Counted from the stretch's first letter, positions 1-7,749 are shown. The stretch: DNA of 15,328 nt from Sphingobacteriales bacterium (GCA_004294195.1 REAQ01000020.1:1-15328); one strand, 5' to 3'. Made by a program: numbers and translations. The notes: generated by a model from the letters alone, not told the origin.

Positions 1-418
1 TGACCAGCCCTATGCGGTCTGTGGGCCTGTATTTCACAAACTCCGCAGCAACCTGCTTGGCTGCTTCCAAACGATTGGGTGAAAAATCCTGTGCAAGCAT
101 ACTACCACTCACATCAATACAAAGGACTACATCAATACCATCCCCTTCTGTTTTCTTTTCTTCATAACTAGTCTGTGGACGAGCCATTGCAATGATCAAT
201 GCGGCAATTGCAAACAAACGAAGCGTGATGCCAACATGCCTGAGCGTGCGCTTCCAGGAAGCGGTGTTATGAAAGCTTTTTAACGATGATACCCGAAGGG
301 ATGCCAACTGCCGATTCTGCCTGCTGATGTACCAACCCGCAAGCAACGGAATCAGCAGCAACAGAAACAGCAGTTGCGGATTAGCGAACTCAATATCTTT
401 AAAGTAATCCCTGATCAC
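1..418 (-). CDS. BatA-like VWA-domain membrane protein (N-terminal part, runs off the window)
   Basis: Only the first 139 codons are inside the window; the frame is open to the left edge. The best start is a GTG at 418-416, two bases after the stop of the upstream gene. It gives an N-terminus containing KDIEFANPQ and then a hydrophobic stretch (about residues 16-31), which fits BatA-type proteins. A second hydrophobic segment lies at about 61-79. The VWA domain then begins, with the metal-binding MIDAS motif DVSGS at residues 102-106. In this family the VWA domain sits in the periplasm between membrane anchors. The known context is the Bat (Bacteroides aerotolerance) cluster; the molecular function is not settled. 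Spacing argues for co-transcription with the three genes upstream. BatB, BatC or BatD homologues would be expected further left. The family call is strong; the GTG start is inferred because no ATG occurs before about residue 78. Confidence 0.85.
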   Translation of the reverse strand, partial: MIRDYFKDIEFANPQLLFLLLLIPLLAGWYISRQNRQLASLRVSSLKSFHNTASWKRTLRHVGITLRLFAIAALIIAMARPQTSYEEKKTEGDGIDVVLCIDVSGSMLAQDFSPNRLEAAKQVAAEFVKYRPTDRIGLV

Positions 419-420
419 CC

Positions 421-1338
421 TTACGCTTTTTTCTTGTTCAACTGGTCAATGCTATCTTTCATAACAATAAAACTTTCTCTGGCTTCATCTTTTGAAGAAC
501 CATACTTTGCAAACTTAACCGCATCACTGATGCGCAACACTTCGGCCAGCTTGCTGAAGGAATTACCTTCCAGCTCACCTTTCATCGAGATCAACACATC
601 ATCGGTAGTGCTCTGCATGAGGCTTTTAGCGCTCACAACGGATCCAAACTCACGGAAAATATCATATAGCCCGGAATAGAATTTTTTCATCTCCCCCTTC
701 TCCACCAACTGTTCTTTCTGCAGTGCTTCCAGGGCTTTAATGGCATCATCGTAAGCTGTTCCTTTTGAAACAGGCTTAAACCCAACGGGCTTCTTTTTCC
801 GATTTCGCCACCAGAAATAAACCAGCAACAGCAACAACATAGTCCCAAAGGCATACAAAAGGATCGATTTCCATTCAGGTCCCGGAGGAGGCACTTCAAT
901 GATCTCTTTCACATCATTGTATTCCGCTCCATCCAGTTTGATGGATTGAACATTGATGTCTGCAGAAGCACTCGTAATCTCTTTTCCATCAACCTTAACA
1001 CCCATCTGTGGGATGACCCAATGACCGGAATCAAATCCCGTCATCACCAGAGCCTGGGAATAAATGATCTTGTTGCCTTCACGTACACTGTCAACCGTTC
1101 CGCGGGAGACCACTTCCAGGTGATTGAGGCTGTCCGGAACCAAAGGCCAACCGGAAACAACTTTTCCCGGCGATGAAGTAAGTTTAATGGTGAGGGTAAA
1201 CTGTTCACCCAGTAGAATATCTTTTCTGTCCGTTGACAGGGTCAGGTACTGTGCCTTTCCCACAAGTATTCCAGCCAGTAAACATACCAGCAACAAGCTC
1301 AATCTGTATCCCCAGGTTCGTGGACGTAGTACACTCAT
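421..1338 (-). CDS. BatD-like protein: signal peptide, extracytoplasmic beta domain, one membrane helix, cytoplasmic tail
   Basis: A 305-residue protein. Residues about 11-29 form a hydrophobic signal sequence ending near KAQ. Residues 30-150 look like an immunoglobulin-like beta domain with alternating hydrophobic residues (LLGEQFTLTIKL, then GHWVIPQMGVKVDGK), as in the N-terminal parts of BatD proteins. A proline-rich linker (VPPPGPEW) precedes a transmembrane helix at about 158-176. A basic stretch (RNRKKK) and a cytoplasmic helical region of about 120 residues follow. It sits between the DUF58 gene (1 base away) and the BatA-like gene (2 bases away), so it is almost certainly translated from one mRNA with them. 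It may be an accessory envelope subunit of the MoxR/VWA system. The specific role is unknown; BatD-like describes architecture and context rather than proven orthology. Confidence 0.8.
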   Translation of the reverse strand: MSVLRPRTWGYRLSLLLVCLLAGILVGKAQYLTLSTDRKDILLGEQFTLTIKLTSSPGKVVSGWPLVPDSLNHLEVVSRGTVDSVREGNKIIYSQALVMTGFDSGHWVIPQMGVKVDGKEITSASADINVQSIKLDGAEYNDVKEIIEVPPPGPEWKSILLYAFGTMLLLLLVYFWWRNRKKKPVGFKPVSKGTAYDDAIKALEALQKEQLVEKGEMKKFYSGLYDIFREFGSVVSAKSLMQSTTDDVLISMKGELEGNSFSKLAEVLRISDAVKFAKYGSSKDEARESFIVMKDSIDQLNKKKA

Positions 1339-1339
1339 A

Positions 1340-2209
1340 TCATTTGCGCTGCTTGAAGAATTTCTGGAGGATTTTTACATAATCCTCATCCGTCCGCACA
1401 TAAAGCAATGCGGCACCTGCCTTCTTAAAATGATTCCGGCAGGCTTCTTCATTCTGGTTGAATTGGGTTGCGTAATTGTATTGCACCGTTGCATCACTGG
1501 TATCCAGCCACTCCACAAATCCGGTCTCTGCATCCTGCACCTGCACCAGTCCGATTCCTGGCAGTTGCATATCCATTTTGTCGTACACCTTCAGGCCAAT
1601 CACATCATGGCGGTTTCCCGCTACGCGCAGGGCATCGTCATATTTATCTGTCATGAAATCACTCAGGATAAATGCAATGCTTTTCTGCTTGACGGAATTG
1701 TTGAAGAATCGGACTGCTGCATTAAGATCTGTTCCTTTTCGTTTGGGTTCCATCGTCAATAATTCCCGGACAATATACAGCACATGATCCCTGCCTTTCT
1801 TTGGCGGAATATAGAACTCTACTTTGTCGCTGAAAAAGATCACGCCCACTTTATCATTGTTGTTGATGGCCGCAAACGCAAGCACAGCGCAGACTTCCGT
1901 GATCAGGTCTTTCTTGCGCTGGTGCACAGTACCAAACAAAGAACTGGCACTCACATCCACGAGCAACATCATCGTCAATTCCCGTTCCTCTTCAAACATC
2001 TTGCTGTAAGGATGACCGAATCTTGCGGATACATTCCAGTCGATAAACCGAATATCATCACCCGCTGCATATTCCCTTACCTCTTTAAAGCTCATACCCC
2101 GTCCCTTGAAAGCACTATGGTACTCTCCGGTGAACAGGTGTGAAGTAAGCTTTTTACTTTTGATCTCTAGCTCCCTGACTTTCTTCAATATGTCTGCAGT
2201 GGTCAGCAT
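1340..2209 (-). CDS. DUF58 domain protein (VWA-like, MoxR-associated)
   Basis: A 289-residue protein with no signal peptide or membrane helix. It carries the DUF58 hallmark at about residues 37-64: GRGMSFKEVREYAAGDDIR followed by FIDWNVSAR. A VWA-like strand with a MIDAS-type DVSAS motif follows at residues 85-89. DUF58 proteins are regular partners of MoxR-type AAA+ ATPases and are thought to act with them in assembly or maturation of other proteins, often envelope or metal-dependent ones. Here the ATG overlaps the moxR stop by one base (TAATG, 2211-2207), and its own TGA lies one base before the next start. This implies translational coupling through the cluster. The substrate is not known. 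Confidence 0.92.
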   Translation of the reverse strand: MLTTADILKKVRELEIKSKKLTSHLFTGEYHSAFKGRGMSFKEVREYAAGDDIRFIDWNVSARFGHPYSKMFEEERELTMMLLVDVSASSLFGTVHQRKKDLITEVCAVLAFAAINNNDKVGVIFFSDKVEFYIPPKKGRDHVLYIVRELLTMEPKRKGTDLNAAVRFFNNSVKQKSIAFILSDFMTDKYDDALRVAGNRHDVIGLKVYDKMDMQLPGIGLVQVQDAETGFVEWLDTSDATVQYNYATQFNQNEEACRNHFKKAGAALLYVRTDEDYVKILQKFFKQRK

Positions 2210-3210
2210 TATGGCACCTGTACGGTTCTTAAAATTTCTTCTACCACATGTTCTGATGTCACATTCTCCGCTTCGGCTTCGTATGTGAGTCCGATGCGGT
2301 GGCGCATGACATCCTTGGCAATGCTTTTCACATCATCAGGAATTACGTAACCACGTTTTTTGGTGAATGCAAACGCTTTCGCCGCCAGGGCCAGATTGAT
2401 GCTCGCCCGGGGTGAACCGCCATAAGAGATCAGCGGCTTCAGTTTCTCCAGTTTGAACTTCTCCGGTTGGCGTGAGGCAAAAACGATATCGAGAATATAT
2501 CCTTCAATCTTTTCATCCATGTAGATACCCCGCACCAAACTGCGTGCCTGCTGGATCTCCTGGATCGATGCTACCTGATTGATCGGGGTGCTTGTGGCAC
2601 CCAGCATATTCTGCCGGATGATCAACTGCTCTTCACTCCTGGAAGGATAATCGATCAAAACTTTCAGCATAAACCGATCCACCTGCGCCTCTGGCAGCGG
2701 GTAGGTTCCTTCCTGGTCAATCGGGTTCTGTGTAGCCAGCACGAGGAAGGGTTCATCCAACTTGAACGTAGTATCGCCAATGGTCACCTGTTTTTCCTGC
2801 ATGGCTTCCAGCAACGCACTTTGCACCTTTGCCGGCGCGCGATTGATCTCATCCGCCAACACGAAGTTGGCAAAGATGGGTCCCTTACGCACCACAAACT
2901 GACCGCTTTGCTGGTTATAGATCATCGTTCCAATCACGTCCGCAGGCAAAAGATCCGGCGTGAACTGGATCCTGCTGAAGTGGGCATGGATGGTTTGCGA
3001 CAGCGATTTAATGGATAGGGTTTTGGCCAGGCCCGGAACGCCCTCCAATAGCACGTGCCCATTGCTGAGCAGCCCTACCAGCAATCTGCTGACCATATAA
3101 TTCTGGCCTACGATCACTCTGGAAATCTCGGACTCTATCCTTTCTACAAATCCTGCTGCCTGCTGAATGCGCTCATTGAGGAGCTTAATGTCTTCCGCGT
3201 TTGTTATCAT
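2209..3210 (-). CDS. MoxR-family AAA+ ATPase
   Basis: A 333-residue cytoplasmic ATPase. Visible motifs are Walker A GVPGLAKT (57-64), Walker B FVLADE (116-121), sensor-1 ATQNP (159-163), the arginine-finger region QVDRF (176-180) and the sensor-2 segment GGSPRAS (264-270). These place it in the MoxR branch of AAA+ proteins, which act as chaperone-like ATPases with VWA partners. It is first in the run moxR, DUF58, BatD-like, BatA-like and is separated from nadE upstream by 52 bp that mostly consist of a heptad array (3232-3266). A weak -7-like match (TAATATTG, minus strand at 3231-3224) lies just upstream of the ATG, but the leader would be very short. Whether the cluster has its own promoter or is read through from nadE cannot be decided from sequence. 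Confidence 0.95.
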   Translation of the reverse strand: MITNAEDIKLLNERIQQAAGFVERIESEISRVIVGQNYMVSRLLVGLLSNGHVLLEGVPGLAKTLSIKSLSQTIHAHFSRIQFTPDLLPADVIGTMIYNQQSGQFVVRKGPIFANFVLADEINRAPAKVQSALLEAMQEKQVTIGDTTFKLDEPFLVLATQNPIDQEGTYPLPEAQVDRFMLKVLIDYPSRSEEQLIIRQNMLGATSTPINQVASIQEIQQARSLVRGIYMDEKIEGYILDIVFASRQPEKFKLEKLKPLISYGGSPRASINLALAAKAFAFTKKRGYVIPDDVKSIAKDVMRHRIGLTYEAEAENVTSEHVVEEILRTVQVP

Positions 3211-3231
3211 GGTTTCAAAAAGTCAATATTA

Positions 3232-3266
3232 AGTCTAAACCCTTGTCCCTAAACCCTACTCCCTAA
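3232..3266 (-). repeat. Heptad array with TTAGGGN-type units after nadE
   Basis: Read on the minus strand, five consecutive 7-bp units run from 3266 to 3232. The first is TTAGGGA, the second GTAGGGT; the third repeats the first, and the last two are more degenerate. The nadE stop codon TAG (3265-3263) lies inside the first unit. The array fills most of the 52-bp gap to moxR. It resembles a telomere repeat only in having TTAGGG; the 7-bp period and internal position argue against any such role. Function unknown. Confidence 0.75.
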
Positions 3267-4984
3267 TAGCCAAGATACTTGGCAACAATCGGCACCCTCC
3301 TTCCCACACCAAACGCTTTAGTGCTAACCCTTATGATCGGACAGAACTGGTTGCGTTTGTATTCATTGGTATTTACAAGCTTGAGTACACGCTTTACAAG
3401 TGGCTCTTCAATCCCCATCGCAATAATCTCCCCCGGCCCTTTCCGGCGCTCTATATACTGATACAATACTTTGTCTAACAAGCTGTAATCAGGCAAACTA
3501 TCACTGTCCTTCTGGTTGGGCCTGAGTTCCGCACTGGGGGGTTTTTCGATGATATTCACTGGGATCAGTTCCCGCTCTTTATTGATATACCTGGCCAGCG
3601 CAAACACCTGCATCTTGTACACATCGCCCAACACACTCAAACCACCGGCCATATCCCCATAAAGTGTGCCATATCCTGTTGCAAGCTCGCTCTTATTGGA
3701 GGTATTTAGTAAAATATAGCCAAACTTATTCGAAATGGCCATCAGCAGGTTACCCCGGGTTCTGCTCTGAATGTTTTCTTCGGCTACGCTAAAGGGTAAG
3801 TCTTTAAAGATGGGTTGAAGCGATGACAGGAAAGCGTCATACACGGGTTTGATGGGTATGATCTCATAAGGGTTGCCGAGGTTGCGGCTCAATTGCTCTG
3901 CATCGCTGACGGAATGGCCCGTTGAATATTGCGAAGGCATCAAAACTGCTAATACATTGTCCTTACCCAACGCCTCGCAGGCCAGCGCCAGGGCCACTGC
4001 ACTGTCAATTCCACCACTACTTCCCAGGATCGCCTTGGTAAATCCCATCTTCCGGAAGTAATCGCCAATGCCCATGACCAGTGCCTTGTGGATCTGCGCG
4101 ATATTCTCTTCCTTGGTCAAGTAGTTGATCACCTGCTCAGGATCGTCAATCTTGCTCACGCGCATTTCTTTATCAAAAAGATCCTGCTGGAGTGACGCTG
4201 TAACGTCCAGTGAGGATCTCGCTGTGTTGAGGTCCAACTCAGCCAAATATTCATCCTCCTCAAAATATTTCATCTCTTTCAAAAGCCTGCCCGTTGCATC
4301 ATACACCAGGCTGCCGCCATCAAAAACAATCTCTGTCTGCGAACCTACCCCGTTGCAGTACACCATCGGCAAACCATATTTCACCACATTCTGGTGCACC
4401 ACTTCCCTGCGATCCGCATCATGATCATAATCAAACGGCGAAGCAGAGATATTCACCATCAGATGCGGATCTTGCTGAATCAGTTCATCCATTGGACAAA
4501 TCCTGTACAAAGGATTGTCGCCAAGGTTCCAGATATCTTCACAGATGGTAAGTGCAATGCGCGTACCCTTGAACGGGATACAGTCCCACTGAAAAGCGGG
4601 CTCAAAATATCGATACTCATCAAATACATCGTAAGTAGGCAGCAGCGTTTTGTGTACAACTGCTTTCACCTCTTGTTCATACAAGAACCAGGCTGCATTG
4701 AAAAGGTCTTTCCCCTCCCGCTTAGGATTTCTGGCTGGCGAACCAATAATTACACCGATGCTGTCTGCATGCTTTCGGATCTCTTCAACGGCCGCGTGAC
4801 ATTTTTCAATGAAGTCTTCAAACTCGAGGAAATCCCTGGGCGGATACCCGCAGACGCAGAGCTCTGAAAAAACCACCAGGTCTGCACCCACTGCTTTTGC
4901 CTTCCCAATGGCTGCAACGATCTTTCGGGTGTTCTCTTCAAAGTTGCCGATATGGTAATTTTGCTGAGAGAGGAAAATCTTCAT
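3263..4984 (-). CDS. nadE: Glutamine-dependent NAD+ synthetase
   Basis: A 573-residue two-domain enzyme for the last step of NAD+ synthesis: deamido-NAD+, ATP and glutamine give NAD+, AMP, pyrophosphate and glutamate. The N-terminal half is a nitrilase-fold glutaminase with a visible Glu-Lys-Cys triad: E41 (FSELCVCGYPP), K112 (HKTLLPTYDVFDE) and C148 (LTICEDIW). It supplies ammonia to the C-terminal synthetase, which has the PP-loop SSGGIDSA (322-329) and the conserved KSELATGYGTLYGDMAGGL segment. The start MKIFLSQQNYHIGNF fits the family, and both domains look complete. It is divergent from gldB across 59 bp. Its stop codon lies in the heptad array before moxR. nadC occurs elsewhere in the window (9718-10575), so the two NAD genes are neighbours but not one operon. 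Confidence 0.96.
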   Translation of the reverse strand: MKIFLSQQNYHIGNFEENTRKIVAAIGKAKAVGADLVVFSELCVCGYPPRDFLEFEDFIEKCHAAVEEIRKHADSIGVIIGSPARNPKREGKDLFNAAWFLYEQEVKAVVHKTLLPTYDVFDEYRYFEPAFQWDCIPFKGTRIALTICEDIWNLGDNPLYRICPMDELIQQDPHLMVNISASPFDYDHDADRREVVHQNVVKYGLPMVYCNGVGSQTEIVFDGGSLVYDATGRLLKEMKYFEEDEYLAELDLNTARSSLDVTASLQQDLFDKEMRVSKIDDPEQVINYLTKEENIAQIHKALVMGIGDYFRKMGFTKAILGSSGGIDSAVALALACEALGKDNVLAVLMPSQYSTGHSVSDAEQLSRNLGNPYEIIPIKPVYDAFLSSLQPIFKDLPFSVAEENIQSRTRGNLLMAISNKFGYILLNTSNKSELATGYGTLYGDMAGGLSVLGDVYKMQVFALARYINKERELIPVNIIEKPPSAELRPNQKDSDSLPDYSLLDKVLYQYIERRKGPGEIIAMGIEEPLVKRVLKLVNTNEYKRNQFCPIIRVSTKAFGVGRRVPIVAKYLGY

Positions 4985-5018
4985 ATAACGAAGTTCACAA
5001 ATTGTTTCATAAAATCAT

Positions 5019-5026
5019 TATCCTTG
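5019..5026 (+). promoter_or_regulatory. Candidate -7 box for gldB
   Basis: TATCCTTG matches the Bacteroidota -7 consensus TAnnTTTG at all but one fixed position and lies 17 bases upstream of the gldB ATG. The nearest upstream TTG (5002-5004) is only 14 bases away, shorter than usual for a -33 element. This is a weak prediction from motif matching alone. The same octamer occurs upstream of gpmI. Confidence 0.35.
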
Positions 5027-5043
5027 TGCACCTTATCCTTCAC

Positions 5044-6075
5044 ATGAGATCAACAATCATTTTACTGCTGTTCATCGCCACTTTCGCCGCTTGTTCCAAC
5101 CCGGATAAAAAACCAGACGTCTCCGGCATCAAGATCAATCTGGCTACCCAACGTTTTGAACAGGATCTGTTTGCACTGGACACCAATAACATGGCGGCTT
5201 CCATGCAAAAACTGGCAGCACAATATCCCGGTTTTTTCCAAGACTTCATGGGCAATATCCTTGGCATCCCGGCAGGTGATCCACAAGCGGTACTGATAGT
5301 TAAAAAATTCATAACGGATTTCAGGCCCGTAAAGGAAGCATCTGATGCGAAGTACAAAGACTTTTCTGCGTATACCGAAGAAGTCACGCAGATGTTGAAG
5401 TACACCCACCACTATTTTCCAAAATACCCGCTTCCGGAGAGGCTGATCACTTTTGTTGGGCCGATGGATGCTTTTTACGAAAGCACACTCGGCTGGTCAG
5501 GTGATGTGATCACGAGTTCAGGCCTGGGCATCGGCCTGCAGATGCATCTTGGTGGCAACTCACCGCTGTACGCTGAAGAAGGCGGCCAGGGCTACCCCCA
5601 GTATATTTCCAGGCGCTTTGAGCCGGCATATATTGCCGTGAACAGCGCGCGGAATATCATTGATGATATGTTCCCTGACCAACCGAAAAATAAGACCCTT
5701 GTGGAACAGATGGTAGACAAAGGCAAAAGAATGTATGTATTGGATAAACTTCTGCCTGATGTTGCAGACACCCTTAAAATTGGATACACCGCCAACCAGC
5801 TCGCAGGATCTTACAACAGCGAGGCTGTGATCTGGAATATGTTTACGGAGAATAATTTTCTCTACGAATCAGATTATCAAAAGATCAAGTCGTTTGTGGG
5901 CGAAGGGCCCAAAACGCCCGAACTGGGCGATGAATCTCCGGGATATATTGCGTTGTTTACCGGATGGCAGATTGTTAAAAAATATATGGCCGATCATCCG
6001 GATACTACATTGGAGCAGTTGATGCAGATGGATAATCGGAAAGTGTTTGAGTTGTCTAAATACAAACCGAAGTAA
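5044..6075 (+). CDS. gldB: GldB-family lipoprotein
   Basis: The ATG at 5044 gives 343 residues beginning MRSTIILLLFIATFAAC, a lipoprotein signal with the lipobox cysteine at residue 17. Longer in-frame starts upstream (from 4897) run back over the nadE coding region and would spoil this signal. The mature part has features of the GldB family, including HHYFPKYPLPERLITFVG, the GLGIGLQMHLGG segment, and the NIIDDMFPDQ region with the following LPD stretch. GldB is a lipoprotein needed for gliding motility in Flavobacterium johnsoniae, but homologues also occur in non-gliding Bacteroidota, so motility is not proven. The position beside nadE is familiar from other Bacteroidota; the usual partner gldC is not visible here. 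It converges on the desaturase gene, and a palindromic repeat element follows the stop. Confidence 0.85.
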   Translation: MRSTIILLLFIATFAACSNPDKKPDVSGIKINLATQRFEQDLFALDTNNMAASMQKLAAQYPGFFQDFMGNILGIPAGDPQAVLIVKKFITDFRPVKEASDAKYKDFSAYTEEVTQMLKYTHHYFPKYPLPERLITFVGPMDAFYESTLGWSGDVITSSGLGIGLQMHLGGNSPLYAEEGGQGYPQYISRRFEPAYIAVNSARNIIDDMFPDQPKNKTLVEQMVDKGKRMYVLDKLLPDVADTLKIGYTANQLAGSYNSEAVIWNMFTENNFLYESDYQKIKSFVGEGPKTPELGDESPGYIALFTGWQIVKKYMADHPDTTLEQLMQMDNRKVFELSKYKPK

Positions 6076-6080
6076 TTCTA

Positions 6081-6208
6081 ACAATTGGCAATTTGCAATT
6101 GGCAATTAACAATTAGCACTGGTTGTTGGAAGTTAGTGACGCTCACCAAAATCTACCTTCCAAAAACCAGTGCCAATTGTCAATTGTTAATTGCTAATTG
6201 TTAATTGC
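6081..6208. repeat. Palindromic heptad-repeat element between convergent genes (copy 1)
   Basis: The left arm (plus strand, 6081-6115) has five 7-bp units of type ACAATTG/GCAATTA followed by GCACTGG (6116-6122). The right arm (minus strand, 6208-6174) has five units of the same type followed by the same GCACTGG (6173-6167). The core arms 6116-6136 and 6153-6173 are inverted repeats matching at about 19 of 21 positions, with a 16-base loop. The desaturase stop TAG (6196-6194) lies inside the right arm. The RNA could fold into a strong hairpin in either direction, so a bidirectional terminator role is possible, though no clear T-run follows. A related copy lies at 9241-9348. Confidence 0.85.
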
Positions 6209-7175
6209 CAGTTGATTTTTCCCAAGTTGATCCATGATCTTAAAGTGCGAATACACAGCCGCGCCCATGGTTGGAAAGTAATTATATCTGAGCTTAAACT
6301 GCTCACAGGTATCTTTCACAATTTTACTGATTGCAGGATAGTGAATATGGCTCACCCTCGGGAAAAGATGGTGTTCAATCTGGAAATTCAATCCTCCCAG
6401 GCACCAGGTCACTATCTTACTCCCAGCCGCGAAATTGGCAGTGGTCTTGATCTGGTGAATAGCCCACTCGTTCTCAATTTTAACCGGCTCCACACCGGCA
6501 ACAGAGAACTCAGCATGTTCCACCACATGCGCCAGCTGGAAGACGATGGCAATGGTAAGACCGAGTACAAAATGCATTACAGCAAATCCGATCAGCCACG
6601 GCTTCCATCCCAGCACAATGATCGGAATCACCACATACAACACTACATACGCAGCCTTGGTGAACCAGAAGATCACATGCTCCTTCACATCCATCGGCTT
6701 CAATTCCGTGGTGTAAACTTTCTTCGAAAAATATTTAATAAAGTCTGAGATCCACATAAATAAAGAAGTGAATCCGTACAACATGAACATGTAGTATCCC
6801 TGGTAACGATGCATGGGCTTCCAGGGTTGCGTAGGCGCTTCGCGCATGAAGGGCATATTGTTGATATCATCGTCCACCCCGTCAATATTGGTATAGGTAT
6901 GGTGGACGATGTTATGCTTCAGCTTCCACAGAAACGCGTTGCCGCCAATGAAATTGAGGGTAAGCCCAAAAACTTCGTTGACCCATTTGCGTGAAGAAAA
7001 ACTACCATGGTTGGCGTCATGCATCACATTGAACCCGATGAATGCCATGCAAAGGCCGAAACCGGCACTCAGCAAGATTGCGGAGATTATTCTTCTCGAA
7101 ATACTCGTCAACAGCCGTCTTTAATGTGCTGAAAAATACACGGTTGCTGTTGTTAAAACTTACTTTGTAGGCCAT
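6194..7175 (-). pseudogene. Fatty acid desaturase with an internal deletion/frameshift near the N-terminus
   Basis: Two frames together make a membrane acyl-lipid desaturase. The first starts at an ATG (7175) and encodes MAYKVSFNN...AVDEYFEKNNL, the expected N-terminus, but ends out of frame at 7017. The second runs to 6194 and carries all three histidine boxes: HDANH, HNIVHH and QIEHH. The QxxHH form of the last box is typical of front-end (delta-5/6-like) desaturases. By recollection of family members, about 35 residues, including a GNWKLYSK-like stretch and the first membrane helix, should lie between the two parts and are absent. The second frame opens at a TTG (7111), so a shortened protein of 305 residues is conceivable. 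The last residues QLAINN come from the repeat element that supplies the stop. A genuine pseudogene, a shortened functional gene or an assembly error all remain possible. Confidence 0.75.
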
Positions 7176-7223
7176 AGAACAACTAAAAATTCAAATAGTA
7201 AAAAGTCGAAATCCTTGATGCCG

Positions 7224-7231
7224 TAAAGGTA
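7224..7231 (-). promoter_or_regulatory. Candidate -7 box for the desaturase gene
   Basis: On the minus strand, TACCTTTA differs from the Bacteroidota -7 consensus TAnnTTTG only at the last base and lies 48 bases upstream of the original desaturase ATG (7175). No convincing -33 TTG is seen at the right spacing. It lies in the 99-bp gap between apaG and the desaturase, which otherwise holds no gene. Confidence 0.35.
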
Positions 7232-7274
7232 CGATTTTAAGAATAAACCCCGTGTTAACGTTTAACGACTAGTT

Positions 7275-7661
7275 TTAATTCATCTTAAACGGCACCACCA
7301 TGTCAAAACTGGGAATATTGACGTCAAACTGCTTCTTATTGGCTATATCTTCCATCAGGTAAGTGCCATACATCTTACCCATTTCCGTTTTGAGGTTACA
7401 GCCACTGATATATTGATACTGTTCACCCGCATTGATCTGGGGTTGAACGCCCACTACCCCCTCGCCTTCCACCTCCCGGGTGTTGGCATTGCTGTCAAAG
7501 ATATGCCAATGGCGGCGCAGCAGTTTGACGGGGAAGGCATTGTTGTTTTCGATGGTGATCCTGTAGGCAAACATATACTCACTGTTCAGCGGGTTGCTAT
7601 AATCCGGCTGATAGAAACTTTCCACACTGACTTTTACGCCCTCTGTCACCTTGGAAACCAT
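7275..7661 (-). CDS. apaG: ApaG domain protein
   Basis: A 128-residue protein that is essentially one ApaG domain. It has the conserved run GEGVVGVQP (66-74), followed by the GEQYQYISGC and GKMYGTY segments typical of the family. ApaG is a small beta-sandwich protein. In enterobacteria, mutants affect cobalt resistance and magnesium efflux, but the biochemical role is not established. There is no signal peptide, so it should be cytoplasmic. It is divergent from the isocitrate dehydrogenase gene across 122 bp and lies 99 bp upstream of the desaturase on the same strand. The start MVSKVTEGVKV fits family members. The function is essentially unknown despite the confident family assignment. Confidence 0.93.
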   Translation of the reverse strand: MVSKVTEGVKVSVESFYQPDYSNPLNSEYMFAYRITIENNNAFPVKLLRRHWHIFDSNANTREVEGEGVVGVQPQINAGEQYQYISGCNLKTEMGKMYGTYLMEDIANKKQFDVNIPSFDMVVPFKMN

Positions 7662-7749
7662 GGACCACTTGTTTTAACTAAATATAGAAAAATAACACCA
7701 AGTTGTAAGATTTGTTGCAGTTCTTCGTGTTCCAAAGCACTTAACAAAG

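Noticed and set aside
1124..1762. Plus-strand open frame of 212 codons
   Set aside because: It lies antisense to the BatD-like and DUF58 genes, which have clear motifs and operon spacing.
3232..3266. Telomere-like TTAGGG repeat
   Set aside because: The period is 7 rather than 6, the units are degenerate, and the array sits between two ordinary genes with one stop codon inside it.
4897..5043. In-frame upstream extension of gldB (start at 4897)
   Set aside because: It overlaps nadE coding sequence and hides the lipoprotein signal; the ATG at 5044 gives a clean lipobox.
6081..6208. Reading the heptad arms as a CRISPR array
   Set aside because: Units are 7 bp with no unique spacers, arranged as a palindrome, and no cas gene is nearby.
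7017..7175. Programmed ribosomal frameshift in the desaturase gene
   Set aside because: A simple shift would not restore the roughly 35 missing residues, and no slippery heptamer with a following structure is evident.
7238..7277. Possible heptads after the apaG stop (TTAAACG then TTAACAC)
   Set aside because: Only two similar units, too few to separate from chance, so not counted as an array.
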